This document shows, in pieces, positions 17,948-26,927 of a stretch of 64,000 nt of DNA; positions within the stretch are counted from its first letter, which is position 1, and each line of letters begins with the position of its first letter. The notes under the pieces were generated by a model that saw only the letters and a list, made by a program, of their open reading frames with translations, was not told where the DNA came from and searched no databases. Where the stretch lies: contig NZ_AGFG01000061.1 in assembly GCF_000226255.1 (NCBI RefSeq), positions 194,046 through 258,045 of the forward strand. Direction: 5' to 3'. A program made the position numbers and the translations under genes. Origin of the DNA: Desulfovibrio sp. A2. GTDB taxonomy: Bacteria > Desulfobacterota > Desulfovibrionia > Desulfovibrionales > Desulfovibrionaceae.

Positions 17948-18006
17948 GTCAATCCTTGTGCACGTTTTCCTCTTGTTTCGTGACTGTTATGGCTGCTAGG
18001 ATTGAC
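17948..18006 (+). promoter_or_regulatory. Leader of tupABC with TunR-like site and long inverted repeat
   Basis: CACGTTTT-N8-TTCGTG sits at 17961-17982 (full site about 17958-17985). It is the same core and spacing as the operator between the TSUP transporter and tunR. It lies inside an inverted repeat with perfect 9-bp arms, GTCAATCCT (17948-17956) and AGGATTGAC (17998-18006). TAGGAT at 17997-18002 could be a -10 box, with the TunR-like site over the -35 region, an arrangement that suits an activator. The 120 bases upstream are strikingly AT-rich for this genome. TunR binding is inferred. Confidence 0.7.
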
Positions 18007-18061
18007 GACGATTGGAGAAAAGCCGGACCCTCACCGACAAACAACAACCTCGGAGGATGCC

Positions 18062-18883
18062 ATGCGTCGTCTGCTTCTCGTGTTGTGCCTGTTCACCGTG
18101 TTGCTGCCCGCGCAGTCCATGGCAGCGGACAAGGTGCTGATGATGGCCACCACCACCAGCACCGCCGATACCGGCCTGCTCGACGACCTCGCCCCCGCCT
18201 TCCAGAAGGAGACGGGCATCGAGCTCAAGTTCACGGCCACCGGAACCGGCAAGGCGCTGGAAATGGGCCGCAGCTGCAACGTGGACGTGCTGCTGGTGCA
18301 CGACCCCGAGGCCGAGGCCAGGTTCGTGGGTGACGGCTTCGGCATCAACCGCGTCCAGCTGATGTACAACGATTTCGTCATGGTGGGTCCCAAGGCCGAT
18401 CCGGCGAGCATCAAGGGCAAGACCGTGGCCGAGGCCATGAAGGCCCTGTCCGGCGGCAAGGCCCCGTTCATCAGCCGCGGCGACAAGTCCGGCACCCATG
18501 CCCTGGAACTGCGCCTGTGGAAGGACACCGGCGTGGGCGTGCCCGAAGGCAAGGAATGGTACGTCGAAGCCGGGCAGGGCATGATGCGCACCATCGCCAT
18601 GTGCGCGGAAAAGGGCGGCTACACCCTTACCGACCGGGGCACCTGGATCAAGTACGAGGCTGGCCTGAAGGAACCCGGCCCGCTGGCCATCGTGGTGGAA
18701 AAGGACCAGAAGCTGTTCAACCAGTACAGCTCCATCACCGTGAACCCGGCCAAGTGCCCCTCGGCCAAGGCCGACCTGGCCGACGCCTTCACCAAGTGGA
18801 TGGCCAGCCCTTCCACCCAGAAGCGCATCGCCGACTTCAAGCTGATGGAAAAGCCGCTGTTCACGCCCAACGCGGGCAAGTAG
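18062..18883 (+). CDS. tupA: Tungstate ABC transporter, periplasmic binding protein
   Basis: A 273-residue secreted protein with a signal peptide at 1-21 (cleavage near SMA-A). The oxyanion motif T30-T-T-S33-T-A-D-T-G-L-L, the SRGDKSGTHALELRLW segment (with the Arg that contacts the anion in this family) and the G-K-E-W-Y motif mark TupA rather than ModA. It binds tungstate for uptake; tungsten feeds formate dehydrogenases in these organisms. The start was set at the ATG after GGAGGATGCC, because an upstream in-frame ATG would bury the signal peptide. TupB and TupC follow. Confidence 0.93.
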   Translation: MRRLLLVLCLFTVLLPAQSMAADKVLMMATTTSTADTGLLDDLAPAFQKETGIELKFTATGTGKALEMGRSCNVDVLLVHDPEAEARFVGDGFGINRVQLMYNDFVMVGPKADPASIKGKTVAEAMKALSGGKAPFISRGDKSGTHALELRLWKDTGVGVPEGKEWYVEAGQGMMRTIAMCAEKGGYTLTDRGTWIKYEAGLKEPGPLAIVVEKDQKLFNQYSSITVNPAKCPSAKADLADAFTKWMASPSTQKRIADFKLMEKPLFTPNAGK

Positions 18884-18908
18884 CGGCGCAGAACGTTCGC
18901 AATCCGGC

Positions 18909-18933
18909 GGCGGGGCGGCGATGTCGTCCCGCC
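18909..18933 (+). terminator. Hairpin between tupA and tupB
   Basis: GGCGGGGCG and CGTCCCGCC pair with one G-U around a 7-base loop, 26 bases after tupA. There is no T-run, so it more likely protects the tupA message or partly attenuates, giving more binding protein than permease. Confidence 0.45.
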
Positions 18934-19058
18934 GTCCTCGCATGGGCTTCCTGTTTGCCTGATGTTTTCGATACGCATGTTCCGCCCGACAGTTCCGCGC
19001 AGCCCGCCTGTCCGGCTGGATGGCGTTTAAAGTCCCCCCTAAGGAGACGGCCCCTTCC

Positions 19059-19754
19059 ATGGACTACCTGCTCGACGGCCTCGTCACCGCCCTGCGCCTG
19101 CTGGCCATGGGCGACGCCGAAACCTTCTCCGCCGTTTGGATAACCCTCGCGGCGTCGGGAATGTCCATCGCCGCGTGCTTGGCCATCGGCGCGCCGCTGG
19201 GATTCCTGATCGGCTACCACGACTTTCCCGGCCGCAAGGCGGTGCGCATCGCCGTGGATACGGCTCTGTGCTTCCCCACCGTGGTCATCGGCCTGCTGGT
19301 GTACCTGTTGCTGTCGCGGCAGGGGCCGATGGGCGAACTGGGGTTGCTGTTCACCATTCCCGGCATGGCCATCGGCCTGACGTTGCTGGGGGTGCCCATC
19401 GTCATGGCCATGACCGCGCTGGCCGTGGAGCAGGCCGACGCGCGCCTGCGCCTGACCCTGCTCACCCTGGGGGCCGACGGGCGGCAGATGCTTACGGCCA
19501 CGTTGTGGGAAACCCGCTACCACCTGATGCTGGCGGGGGTGGCGGCCTTCGGGCGCATCGTCTCAGAGGTGGGTATTTCCATGATGGTGGGGGGCAACAT
19601 CAAGTGGCACACCCGCACCATCACCACGGCCATCGCGCTGGAAACGGGCAAGGGCGACTATGCCCTCGGCATCGCCCTGGGGCTGGTGCTGCTGGCCATG
19701 GCCCTGCTGCTGAACCTGATGCTGGCGGCGCTGCGCAGGAGGGCCGGACGATGA
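19059..19754 (+). CDS. tupB: Tungstate ABC transporter, permease
   Basis: A 231-residue inner-membrane permease with about five or six helices. It carries the ABC coupling-loop signature (ADGRQMLTATLWETRYHLMLAGVAAFGRIVSEVG, around residue 145-175, with the E-A-A-like loop). It forms the membrane channel of the tungstate importer. The start is the ATG at MDYLLDGLV after AAGGAGACGG; a longer in-frame ATG 39 bases upstream lacks a ribosome site. Its stop overlaps the tupC start by 4 bases (ATGA). Confidence 0.92.
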   Translation: MDYLLDGLVTALRLLAMGDAETFSAVWITLAASGMSIAACLAIGAPLGFLIGYHDFPGRKAVRIAVDTALCFPTVVIGLLVYLLLSRQGPMGELGLLFTIPGMAIGLTLLGVPIVMAMTALAVEQADARLRLTLLTLGADGRQMLTATLWETRYHLMLAGVAAFGRIVSEVGISMMVGGNIKWHTRTITTAIALETGKGDYALGIALGLVLLAMALLLNLMLAALRRRAGR

Positions 19755-20479
19755 CCGGCCGCGACTCCGGCGCTTCCCCGGCGCTGCCCCTGGACTCCGC
19801 CGACGCGCCGTGCGCCCGCTGCGCCGTTCCCCTGTATTCGCTGGAAGGCGTGGTGCGTCGCCATGGCGAACGCGCCGTGCTCGAGGTGCCCCGGCTGGAC
19901 ATTGCCGCCGGGGGCATCACCGGCGTGGTGGGCCCCAACGGCGGCGGCAAGTCCACCCTGCTGCGCCTGCTGGCCCTGCTGGACGCGCCCAGCCAGGGCG
20001 TGCTGCGCTTTGCGGGCGAGGCGGTGGGACCTCTGTCCGCCGCGCGGACGGCCGAGTTGCGCCGTTCGGTCACCCTGCTGCTGCAGGAACCCTACCTGCT
20101 GCGCCGCAGCGTGTACGAAAACGTGGCCTTCGGCCTGTCCGTGCGCGGCATGCGCCATGCGCAGGACGCCGTGCGCGGGGCGCTGGAACTGGTGGCCCTG
20201 GATCCGGACGTGTTCCAGCGCCGCCGCTGGTTCGAACTTTCCGGCGGCGAGGCCCAGCGCGTGGCCCTGGCCGCACGGCTGGCCTTTTCGCCGCGCGTGC
20301 TGCTGATGGACGAACCCACGGCCAGCCTGGACGAAGACAGCGCGGCCCGCATCGCCGACGCGGCCCGCGCCGTGGCCGGGCGCGGCACCACGGTCATCGT
20401 GGTCTCGCATGACCGCGACTGGCTGGAACCTTTGGCGGGCCGCATCCTGAAGGTGCGGCGGGGGCAGGTGGAAGGATAG
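19751..20479 (+). CDS. tupC: Tungstate ABC transporter, ATPase
   Basis: A 242-residue ATPase. Walker A is GPNGGGKST at 61-69, with a Q-loop in LLLQEPYLL, the signature SGGEAQR, Walker B VLLMDEP followed by TASLDED, and the switch His in VVSHDRDW. The first 28 residues are a Cys- and Pro-bearing extension before the usual start of the fold. It drives TupB and is translationally coupled to it by the ATGA overlap. No regulatory Mop domain is fused at the C-terminus, so regulation is likely left to TunR. Confidence 0.93.
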   Translation: MTGRDSGASPALPLDSADAPCARCAVPLYSLEGVVRRHGERAVLEVPRLDIAAGGITGVVGPNGGGKSTLLRLLALLDAPSQGVLRFAGEAVGPLSAARTAELRRSVTLLLQEPYLLRRSVYENVAFGLSVRGMRHAQDAVRGALELVALDPDVFQRRRWFELSGGEAQRVALAARLAFSPRVLLMDEPTASLDEDSAARIADAARAVAGRGTTVIVVSHDRDWLEPLAGRILKVRRGQVEG

Positions 20480-20565
20480 CCCCGTCGCGGTCATGTACCC
20501 GCCTGCCGCGCTGCCCGTGCCGCTGCCGCTTCGGCGCTGTCGCGCGGCATCCATGCAATGACGCC

Positions 20566-20600
20566 AACGCCGCCCCCACCATGCGAGTGGGGGCGGCGTT
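20566..20600 (+). terminator. Strong hairpin after tupC
   Basis: Perfect 14-bp stem, AACGCCGCCCCCAC / GTGGGGGCGGCGTT, loop of 7 bases. There is no clean T-run, but its strength and position after the operon suggest a transcript end. Confidence 0.65.
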
Positions 20601-20846
20601 CGTCGTTCAGGGCTTTCGGATGCCCGATGTCCAAAAAGTGTAGATCGATTTTTTGGGGTGGGAAAGTCTGTTCGAAAAAATTTAGAGTTTGGCGTGATTT
20701 TTCTAGAGATGGCGGTTGATGCGGACTTGGCCCATTGCGCGATTTTGCCGCCCCTCGGCGGCGGCAACCGCCGGGTATAGGCTGGGGGATTGCATCGAAA
20801 GGGCTGGCGTGAGGGCGCGGGGGGCTGATGTGGACGGCAACAGGCT
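20601..20846. other. Gene-free stretch between tupC and acs
   Basis: Two convergent genes end here. It holds an AT-rich patch (20640-20720, with runs of T and A) and a weak CGGCGG/CCGCCG hairpin at about 20757-20775 that might end the acs message. No open frame with a ribosome site and no RNA gene was seen. Confidence 0.5.
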
Positions 20847-22982
20847 CTACACGTAGCCGTCTTCCAGCGTGGAAAGATCCCCGGTATCCCGCCCCAGTTC
20901 CTCGCTGCGCAGCACCCGGCGCATGATCTTGCCGCTGCGGTTGCGGGGCAGTCCCTCGCGGAAGGATATCTCGCGGATCACTGCCACCGGGCCCAGTTCG
21001 CGGCGCACGTGCTCCACAAGTTCCGTGGCCAGATCATCGGACGAGGGCATGGTGCCCAGCGGCGGGTGGTCGTCCACCAGCACCACGAAGGCCTTGGCCA
21101 CCTCGCCGCGCAGGGCGTCGGGCACGCCGATGACCGCGCATTCCGCCACCGAGGGGTGCGAGGCCAGGGCCGCTTCCATCTCCGCCGTGCCGATGCGGTG
21201 TCCGGCGATGAGCAGCACGTCGTCGGCCCGTCCCTGGATCCAGAAGTAGCCGTCCTCGTCGCGGCGAGCCACGTCGCCGGTGCAGTACCAGCCGGGAAAG
21301 CGCTCCCAGTACAGGCGGCGGTAACTTTCCTCGTCGTTGTACACCCCGCACGACATGGCGGGCCACGGGCGCTTGAGCACCAGCAGGCCGCCGCGCCCCG
21401 GGGGCACGGGCTGGCCGTGCTCGTCCACCACCTCGGCCTCTATGCCGGGCAGCGGGCGGGTGACCGAGCCCGGCTTCAACAGCGAGACGGGCAGGGGGCT
21501 GAGCATGATCATGCCCGTTTCCGTCTGCCACCAGGTGTCCAGCACCGGGCAGCGCCCGCGCCCCACGTGGCGGTGGAACCACAACCACGCCTCCGGGCTG
21601 ATGGGTTCGCCCACCGTGGCCAGCAGGCGCAGGGTGGTCAGGTCGTGCCGGGCCACGTGCTGCGCGCCGTGGCGCATCAGCATGCGCACCAGGGTGGGCG
21701 CGGTGTACAGGATGGTCACGCCCAGGCGTTCCACCATGGACCACACCCGCCCCGGCTCGGGGTACAGGGGGTGGCCTTCGTAGAGCACGGTGGTGGTGCC
21801 CGCCATGAGCGGCCCGTACACCACGTAGCTGTGCCCGGTGATCCAGCCCGGCTCCGCCGTGCACCAGAAGATGTCCGTGGGCTTCACGTCGAACACCCAG
21901 CGCATGGTGCGGTGCACACCCACCATGTAGCCGCCGTGGGCGTGCACGTGCCCCTTGGGCTTGCCCGTGGTGCCGGACGTGTACAGCAGGAACAGCGGGT
22001 CGGTGCTGTCCATGATCTCGGTGAGCGCCTCGTGGTGCTGGCCGCGCACCGCGTCGTGGTACCAGATGTCGCGCCCTTCGGTCATGGGAGTTTCCACGAG
22101 GGCGCGGTGCACCACGATCATGTGGCGCACTCCGGCGGCCAGGTCGGGCGGCAGGGCGGCCACGGCCTCGTCGGCGATGGGTTTCAGCGGGATGACCCGG
22201 CCGTTGCGGTAGAAGCCGTCAACGGTGACGACGACGGCGGGGCGGGCGTCCTCCATGCGGTCGCGCAGCGAGCGGGCGGAAAAGCCGCCAAACACCGTGG
22301 AATGCACCGCCCCTATCTTGGCGGCGGCCAGCATGGCGAATACCGTTTCCGGCAGGGGCGGCATGTAGATGATCACCCGGTCGCCCTTGCCCACGCCAAG
22401 ACCCCGCAGCGCGTTGGCCAGGCGGTTCACCTCGCGGTACAGCTGGTAGTAGGTGAAGCTGCGCGTGTCGCCCGATTCGCCTTCCCAGATCAGGGCCAGG
22501 CGGTTCTTGGTGCCGGTTTCTATGTGCCGGTCCAGCGCGTTGTGCACGATGTTGCAGCGCGCGCCGGTAAACCAGCGGTGGAAGGGGGCGTTGCTGCCGT
22601 CGTGCACCGCGTCCCAGCGGCGGAACCATTCCAGCTCTTCGGCGGCCTCCTCCCAGTAACCGTCCGGGTCGGCGGCGGCGCGGGCGCGGGCCCGGGAAAC
22701 ATCCTGCGGGTTCACCTCTGCCCCGGCCACCACCTGCGGCAGGGGGCGGAACACGCGTTCCTCGCGCAGCAGCGCATCAATGGTGCCGCCGGTAAAGGGC
22801 AGGTCACGGACGGGCGGCACGGCGACCGAGGGCGGGGTGCCGTCGTCGTGCGCGGGATGCCGCGCGTTCATGTCCGTACCGGGTGACATGGCGGGAGAAA
22901 TGTCGGGGCGGACGCCGGGGGCGGCGTCGGCCGGAGCGCCCGGCGCTGCGGGATGCTGTGCGGGATGTTTGCGGCGCGGCAT
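20847..22982 (-). CDS. acs: Acetyl-CoA synthetase (AMP-forming)
   Basis: A 711-residue acyl-adenylate enzyme converting acetate, ATP and CoA to acetyl-CoA. The AMP-binding P-loop reads YTSGTTGKPKG, followed by WCTAEPGWITGHSYVVYGPL, DTWWQTETG and WYCTGDVARRDEDGYFWIQGR. The C-terminal RNRSGKIMRR holds the lysine that is commonly acetylated to switch the enzyme off. The N-terminus is about 60 residues longer than usual (His/Pro/Ala-rich) if the ATG just 2 bases after the regulator stop is used. An ATG at 22871 would give a normal length but has no clear ribosome site. It is likely co-transcribed with the LytTR gene. Confidence 0.94.
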   Translation of the reverse strand: MPRRKHPAQHPAAPGAPADAAPGVRPDISPAMSPGTDMNARHPAHDDGTPPSVAVPPVRDLPFTGGTIDALLREERVFRPLPQVVAGAEVNPQDVSRARARAAADPDGYWEEAAEELEWFRRWDAVHDGSNAPFHRWFTGARCNIVHNALDRHIETGTKNRLALIWEGESGDTRSFTYYQLYREVNRLANALRGLGVGKGDRVIIYMPPLPETVFAMLAAAKIGAVHSTVFGGFSARSLRDRMEDARPAVVVTVDGFYRNGRVIPLKPIADEAVAALPPDLAAGVRHMIVVHRALVETPMTEGRDIWYHDAVRGQHHEALTEIMDSTDPLFLLYTSGTTGKPKGHVHAHGGYMVGVHRTMRWVFDVKPTDIFWCTAEPGWITGHSYVVYGPLMAGTTTVLYEGHPLYPEPGRVWSMVERLGVTILYTAPTLVRMLMRHGAQHVARHDLTTLRLLATVGEPISPEAWLWFHRHVGRGRCPVLDTWWQTETGMIMLSPLPVSLLKPGSVTRPLPGIEAEVVDEHGQPVPPGRGGLLVLKRPWPAMSCGVYNDEESYRRLYWERFPGWYCTGDVARRDEDGYFWIQGRADDVLLIAGHRIGTAEMEAALASHPSVAECAVIGVPDALRGEVAKAFVVLVDDHPPLGTMPSSDDLATELVEHVRRELGPVAVIREISFREGLPRNRSGKIMRRVLRSEELGRDTGDLSTLEDGYV

Positions 22983-22984
22983 GG

Positions 22985-24067
22985 CTAGAGCCCCAGTATC
23001 TCTTTCAGTTCGCCCAGCCGCCTGCGGCTGATGGGCAGTTCGATGCGGGTGCGGCCCATGGTGCGCAGCATGCAGTTGCCGCCCGGCACCGAGGCTATTT
23101 CCGTCACCATATCCAGGTTCACCAGGTACTTGCGATGCACGCGAAAGAAGCGGTGCGGCCGCAGCCTGCCTTCCAGCACCTTCAGCCGGTACGAGGTCAG
23201 GTACTTGTCGGTGGCGGTGTGCACGTAGCTGTAGTCCTCGTAGGCCTCCACGAAGACGATCTCGTTGTATGGCACGAGGATGGTGGTGCCGTCCTGGGTG
23301 ATGGCCAGTTTGCCGATCTCCACCGGGCGGAAGCGGCTGGTGTAGTCCCACGCGGTGCCCAGGGCGGACAGGAAGCTGTCCTGCTCCTCGTCGCCCAGGG
23401 CCAGTTGCAGGGTCTGCACGGGCGGGCCGTCGTCGCCTGCATCGCGCGGGTCGTCGCGCCACTCCTCGTGCCAGCTCGCAAGGGGCTCGATGTCGCCAGA
23501 GGCGATGGCCGCCTGCACGGCGGATGGCGCGCGGGAGTGCGCCAGCGGCGCGGCCGGTTCCGGGCGCGGGCTGTCCGATCCGCCCGACTGGTCAGTCTGT
23601 AGGGGTTGCCCTTCGCGCATCGGCTGGCCGGAGGCCCCGGCGGGCTGGTGCGGTTCGCGCCAGCGGGCCGCCGGTTCCGGGGCCAGCCGGAAGTGGGCGC
23701 GGAACTGGTCCAGTCGGCCCACGGTGCGCTGGAAGCGTTCTTCGGGACAGGGAAAGATGAGGTAGTCGGTGGCGTCCAGGTCGAAGGCGTCGAAGGCCAG
23801 CCGCTCGTCCTCGGCGATGAACACCAGCGCGGGGCGGTCGCGGCGGCCCAGCAGGCGGCGGGCCAGTTCCAGCCCGGAGGTCTCGCCGCCAAGGTCCACG
23901 CCGGTGATGAAGACCCCGTAGGGCAGGGCGTCGAGCAGGGCCCACGCCTCGTCGCCGTCCACGGCCTCGCCCAGCACGCGCAGGAAGGGCACGGGCGCCA
24001 GCAGTCGGCGCAGGCGCTGGCGCACTTCCGGGTCGGGGTGGGCGAGAAGGGTGTTCAGGCGCGTCAT
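22985..24067 (-). CDS. LytTR-type transcriptional regulator with degenerate receiver
   Basis: A 360-residue protein. Residues 1-120 have the pattern of a receiver domain (LNTLLAHPDPEVRQRLRRLL, then GLELARRLLGRRDRPALVFIAE). However, the strand that should end in the phosphorylated Asp reads GVFITGVDLGG, so phosphorylation is doubtful. A Pro/Gln-rich linker (about 130-215) follows. The C-terminal LytTR DNA-binding domain is at 255-360 (VPYNEIVFVEAYEDYSYVHT, then FFRVHRKYLVNLDMVTEI). Placed 2 bases upstream of acs, it may regulate acetate metabolism or its own operon. The start was set at MTRLNTLLA. Confidence 0.88.
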   Translation of the reverse strand: MTRLNTLLAHPDPEVRQRLRRLLAPVPFLRVLGEAVDGDEAWALLDALPYGVFITGVDLGGETSGLELARRLLGRRDRPALVFIAEDERLAFDAFDLDATDYLIFPCPEERFQRTVGRLDQFRAHFRLAPEPAARWREPHQPAGASGQPMREGQPLQTDQSGGSDSPRPEPAAPLAHSRAPSAVQAAIASGDIEPLASWHEEWRDDPRDAGDDGPPVQTLQLALGDEEQDSFLSALGTAWDYTSRFRPVEIGKLAITQDGTTILVPYNEIVFVEAYEDYSYVHTATDKYLTSYRLKVLEGRLRPHRFFRVHRKYLVNLDMVTEIASVPGGNCMLRTMGRTRIELPISRRRLGELKEILGL

Positions 24068-24343
24068 ATGTGACCGTCGTGACCGTGGGGGGTGGACCGT
24101 GGGCGCACGGGGCGCTGGGGTTGCGGTGGCCCGGTGGACCGGGACCGGAACGTGCGGCGTACGGCCCGGCGGAACCCGTCGGCATTGGCCGCGCCCGTGC
24201 GCCCGGAACAATGTCATTCACCCTGCACTGTACATGCGCCATGGGAATCTGAAAAGGGGCGGCAGGTTGCATGCTGCAAGATTGTGCGAACAACCATGCC
24301 CCGGACGCGACGTGCGCCTCTTGCGGGGTAGCCGCAAACGGAA
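24068..24343. other. Upstream region of the LytTR-acs operon
   Basis: Between the LytTR gene start and the hairpin below the receptor gene. It contains a short AT-richer patch around 24210-24300 that may hold the promoter of the minus-strand operon, but no confident -35/-10 pair or sigma-54 box could be set. No gene was seen. Confidence 0.4.
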
Positions 24344-24374
24344 GCGGGGGCCCCGTGTCGCACGGGGCCCCCGC
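24344..24374 (-). terminator. Strong hairpin downstream of the chemotaxis receptor gene
   Basis: Perfect 14-bp stem (GCGGGGGCCCCGTG / CACGGGGCCCCCGC) with a 3-base loop, 131 bases after the receptor stop on the minus strand. It is followed by TTCCGTTT in that direction. Confidence 0.7.
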
Positions 24375-24505
24375 AGGGGGCGGGCATGGGGCGCACGGAC
24401 CGCGCGCACGGAGCGGGGGCTCCGCACCCGGTGGGGTGGACCGTTGACGCACGGTCCGCCATGCCCGTCGGCAGTGTCGGACTCTTCGCGGAGCCGGTGT
24501 TGTCG

Positions 24506-26530
24506 TCAATCCTGCATGGCCGCCACGATGGCCGCCAGGTCCGCGCTCATGCGGCGCACGTCGTCCATGGCGGACCCGATGGCGCGCAGGGCGGCCCCGG
24601 TTTCGTCAGCCGCGCCACGAATTTCGGTGGTGGACCGGGCTATCTGCTCGCTGGCGGCGGACTGCTGCTCGCTGGCCGTGGCGATGGCGCGCACGCGGTC
24701 GGCCGTGTCGGTGGCGATGTGGTGGATGGCCGCCAGTGCCTCGCCCGCGCCAGAGGCCAGTTGCGTGGCCCGGCCCACGATGGCCGTGGTTTCCTCTGTG
24801 GCCTGCAGGCTACGGCCGGAACTTTCCCGGATGGCGCGCACGAATTCCTCCACCTCGCGGGTGGCGGTCATGGTCTTTTCCGCCAGCTTGCGCACTTCGT
24901 CGGCCACCACCGCAAAACCGCGCCCGGCATCGCCCGCGCGGGCCGCCTCGATGGCGGCGTTGAGCGCCAGCAGGTTTGTCTGGTCGGCGATGTCGCTGAT
25001 GACCCCGGCAATGCGCCCGATACCCTCGGCCTTGCCCGCCAGGTCGCCCATCTCGGCCCGCAGGTTGCGGGCCGTCTCGTCCACCTCGGCGATGGCGGCC
25101 ACGGCGCGTTGCACCACCTCGCGCCCTTCGGCAGCGCGGCGCAGGGCCTCGTCGGCGGAACCGGCGGCATCGGTGGCTCCGCGCGCCACCTCGGCCACGG
25201 TGGCGTTCATCTCTTCCACGGCAACGGAAACCTCGGCGGTGCGGGCCTGCTGCATGTCCGACCGGCGCAGCGATTCGCGCACCCTCTCGTCCACCCGTTG
25301 TGCGGCGTCCACCACGTCGCCGCCCACCCGGCCCGCATTGTCGGCCGCCTCGGCCAGGGCCTCGTTGCGCGCCATGACCATGCGCTGCTGGCGGCGCAGT
25401 TCCGAAACATCCACCAGGCAGGCCATGACCCCCAAGGGGTTGCCGTCCATGTCGTGCACGGGACAGGCGGTCATGTCCGCGCCGCGTTCGCCCTCGTCGT
25501 CCAGGGGCAGGTCGGCCCGGCGCAGCCGGTTGCGGCGCAGGGCGTCTTCACAGATGGCGGCCGCGTGGGGGGTGGGCAAGGCGCGTGCGCCGGGCTGGCC
25601 CGCCAGCGCGGCTCCGGAATTACCCCGGCCGGACAGCGCGGCCAGGGCGTCGTTGGCCCATTGCACCGTGCCGTCGGTGTTCAGGATGGCGCAGGGCACC
25701 GGCAGGCTGTGCAGCACCCCCTGGGCAAAGCCGATGCGCTGGCGAATCTGGCGGACCATGGCGCGCATGGCCCCCACCAGTGTGGCCACCTCGCCGGTGA
25801 AGGCGTCCGCCTCGGCATCGGACAGGTCGTCATACCGGCCGCCTTCCACGGCGCGGGCAAAGTCCGTGGCCCGGTCCAGCGGGCGCACGATGGCCCGCAC
25901 GATGCACCAGCCAAGCAGCAGCAGCGCGGCCACCACCCCGCCGGACAGCAGCAGCACCCGCGTGCGCCCGGTGGACAGGTCGTGCTCGAAGCGGGACAGG
26001 CTTTCGGTGTACGAGGCGTCGGCGTCGGCCACCAATGCGTCGAAATGCTTGCGCGAGGCTTCGGCCAGCGGGGTGGCCGAGGCGTGATACTGCGGGTAGC
26101 GCAGGTGCCTGTCCGCAGGGGGCAGGGAGGCAAGGGCTCGCACGAAGGCCATGCCGTCCTCCACGAACTGCATGGTGGAATCCTCGGCCTGCGCCACCTT
26201 GCGGCGGGTTTCCTCGCTGACGGCGGCGCGGTTCAGGGCGCGGAACCCATCGCGGATGGAGGCCGTGGTGCGCTCCAGCGCGGCCAGGTCCTTTTCCAGG
26301 TTGCTGCCCAGCATGATGTTGCGGGTAAGGCGGCTGACGTAGTTCAGGTCTTTGCCTATGGACAGCGTGGCGATCTTGCCCGCCAGACTGTGCTGGGTCA
26401 CGTGGGCGAAGTCCGCCCGGATGGCGTTCATGGCGTGCAGGGCGATGCCGGCCACCAGACCGGCGGCCACGATGCCGCAGGCGGCAAGCAGCAGAATGCG
26501 GGCGCGGACGCTGGACAATCTATGCAACAT
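24506..26530 (-). CDS. Methyl-accepting chemotaxis protein with PAS domain
   Basis: A 674-residue receptor. TM1 is at about 10-33, and a helical periplasmic domain (four-helix-bundle type) runs to about 190. TM2 ([20 protein letters not shown]) is followed by HAMP, then a PAS domain ([21 protein letters not shown], then [12 protein letters not shown]). The long cytoplasmic signalling rod has the conserved hairpin tip [20 protein letters not shown] and [18 protein letters not shown]. It should modulate CheA; the ligand is unknown. No che genes are nearby. The start is the ATG after AAGGAGCC; an upstream extension would precede TM1 with Cys-rich sequence and was rejected. Confidence 0.95.
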   Translation of the reverse strand: MLHRLSSVRARILLLAACGIVAAGLVAGIALHAMNAIRADFAHVTQHSLAGKIATLSIGKDLNYVSRLTRNIMLGSNLEKDLAALERTTASIRDGFRALNRAAVSEETRRKVAQAEDSTMQFVEDGMAFVRALASLPPADRHLRYPQYHASATPLAEASRKHFDALVADADASYTESLSRFEHDLSTGRTRVLLLSGGVVAALLLLGWCIVRAIVRPLDRATDFARAVEGGRYDDLSDAEADAFTGEVATLVGAMRAMVRQIRQRIGFAQGVLHSLPVPCAILNTDGTVQWANDALAALSGRGNSGAALAGQPGARALPTPHAAAICEDALRRNRLRRADLPLDDEGERGADMTACPVHDMDGNPLGVMACLVDVSELRRQQRMVMARNEALAEAADNAGRVGGDVVDAAQRVDERVRESLRRSDMQQARTAEVSVAVEEMNATVAEVARGATDAAGSADEALRRAAEGREVVQRAVAAIAEVDETARNLRAEMGDLAGKAEGIGRIAGVISDIADQTNLLALNAAIEAARAGDAGRGFAVVADEVRKLAEKTMTATREVEEFVRAIRESSGRSLQATEETTAIVGRATQLASGAGEALAAIHHIATDTADRVRAIATASEQQSAASEQIARSTTEIRGAADETGAALRAIGSAMDDVRRMSADLAAIVAAMQD

Positions 26531-26854
26531 CTGATGGCTCCTTGGGAAAAGCGCGGTTGAAGTGCGCTCACAGGCAAGGAGCGTGCCATGCAGTGGGGGG
26601 CAATCACGGCAGAGTGTTGCGACAGGTGCCGGGCTGATCACCCCCCGTTGGTTATCCGCAAAACTGCCATCTCGAGGTTGCAGGTGTTGCCTCGGGTTTG
26701 CAGTGGGCGCGTGCAGATATCGGTGTGGATATACTTCCTGTCGGGAGCGAATGGACCATGCCGTTCGTCAGGGGCCGGGCCAAAGACAGGAAGAGGGACC
26801 GGACTAAAGGCGGGAAGACGGGGCGGGCGCGCGGTGCGGCATCTCTCCGCAAGA
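26531..26854. other. Gene-free stretch between receptor start and transporter end
   Basis: Upstream of the minus-strand receptor gene. It has a moderately AT-rich zone (26640-26760) that could hold its promoter, and near-repeats GAGGTTGCAG and CGGGTTTGCAG. No RNA gene or convincing open frame was seen. Confidence 0.4.
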
Positions 26855-26856
26855 AA

Positions 26857-26895
26857 GCCCCCGCGTCGCTTCCGGGGAAGGACGGCGGGGGCCTT
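26857..26895 (-). terminator. Terminator after the amino-acid ABC operon
   Basis: GCCCCCGC (26857-26864) pairs with GCGGGGGC (26885-26892), with a 20-base loop that can fold further. On the minus strand it is followed by TTTCTT, 36 bases after the permease stop. Confidence 0.7.
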
Positions 26896-26927
26896 GTCGT
26901 CGTGGCGATGGCGGTGCGCCGGGCGCG

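Noticed and set aside
17948..18061. Molybdenum-cofactor (Moco/Tuco) riboswitch before tupA
   Set aside because: The leader is short and lacks the multi-stem consensus I know. The pairing arms and a TunR-like DNA site explain the region better. A covariance-model search would settle it.
21009..22886. Open frame opposite acs
   Set aside because: It mirrors the acs coding frame; composition is His/Val/Gly-rich with no motif. The acs protein is unmistakable.
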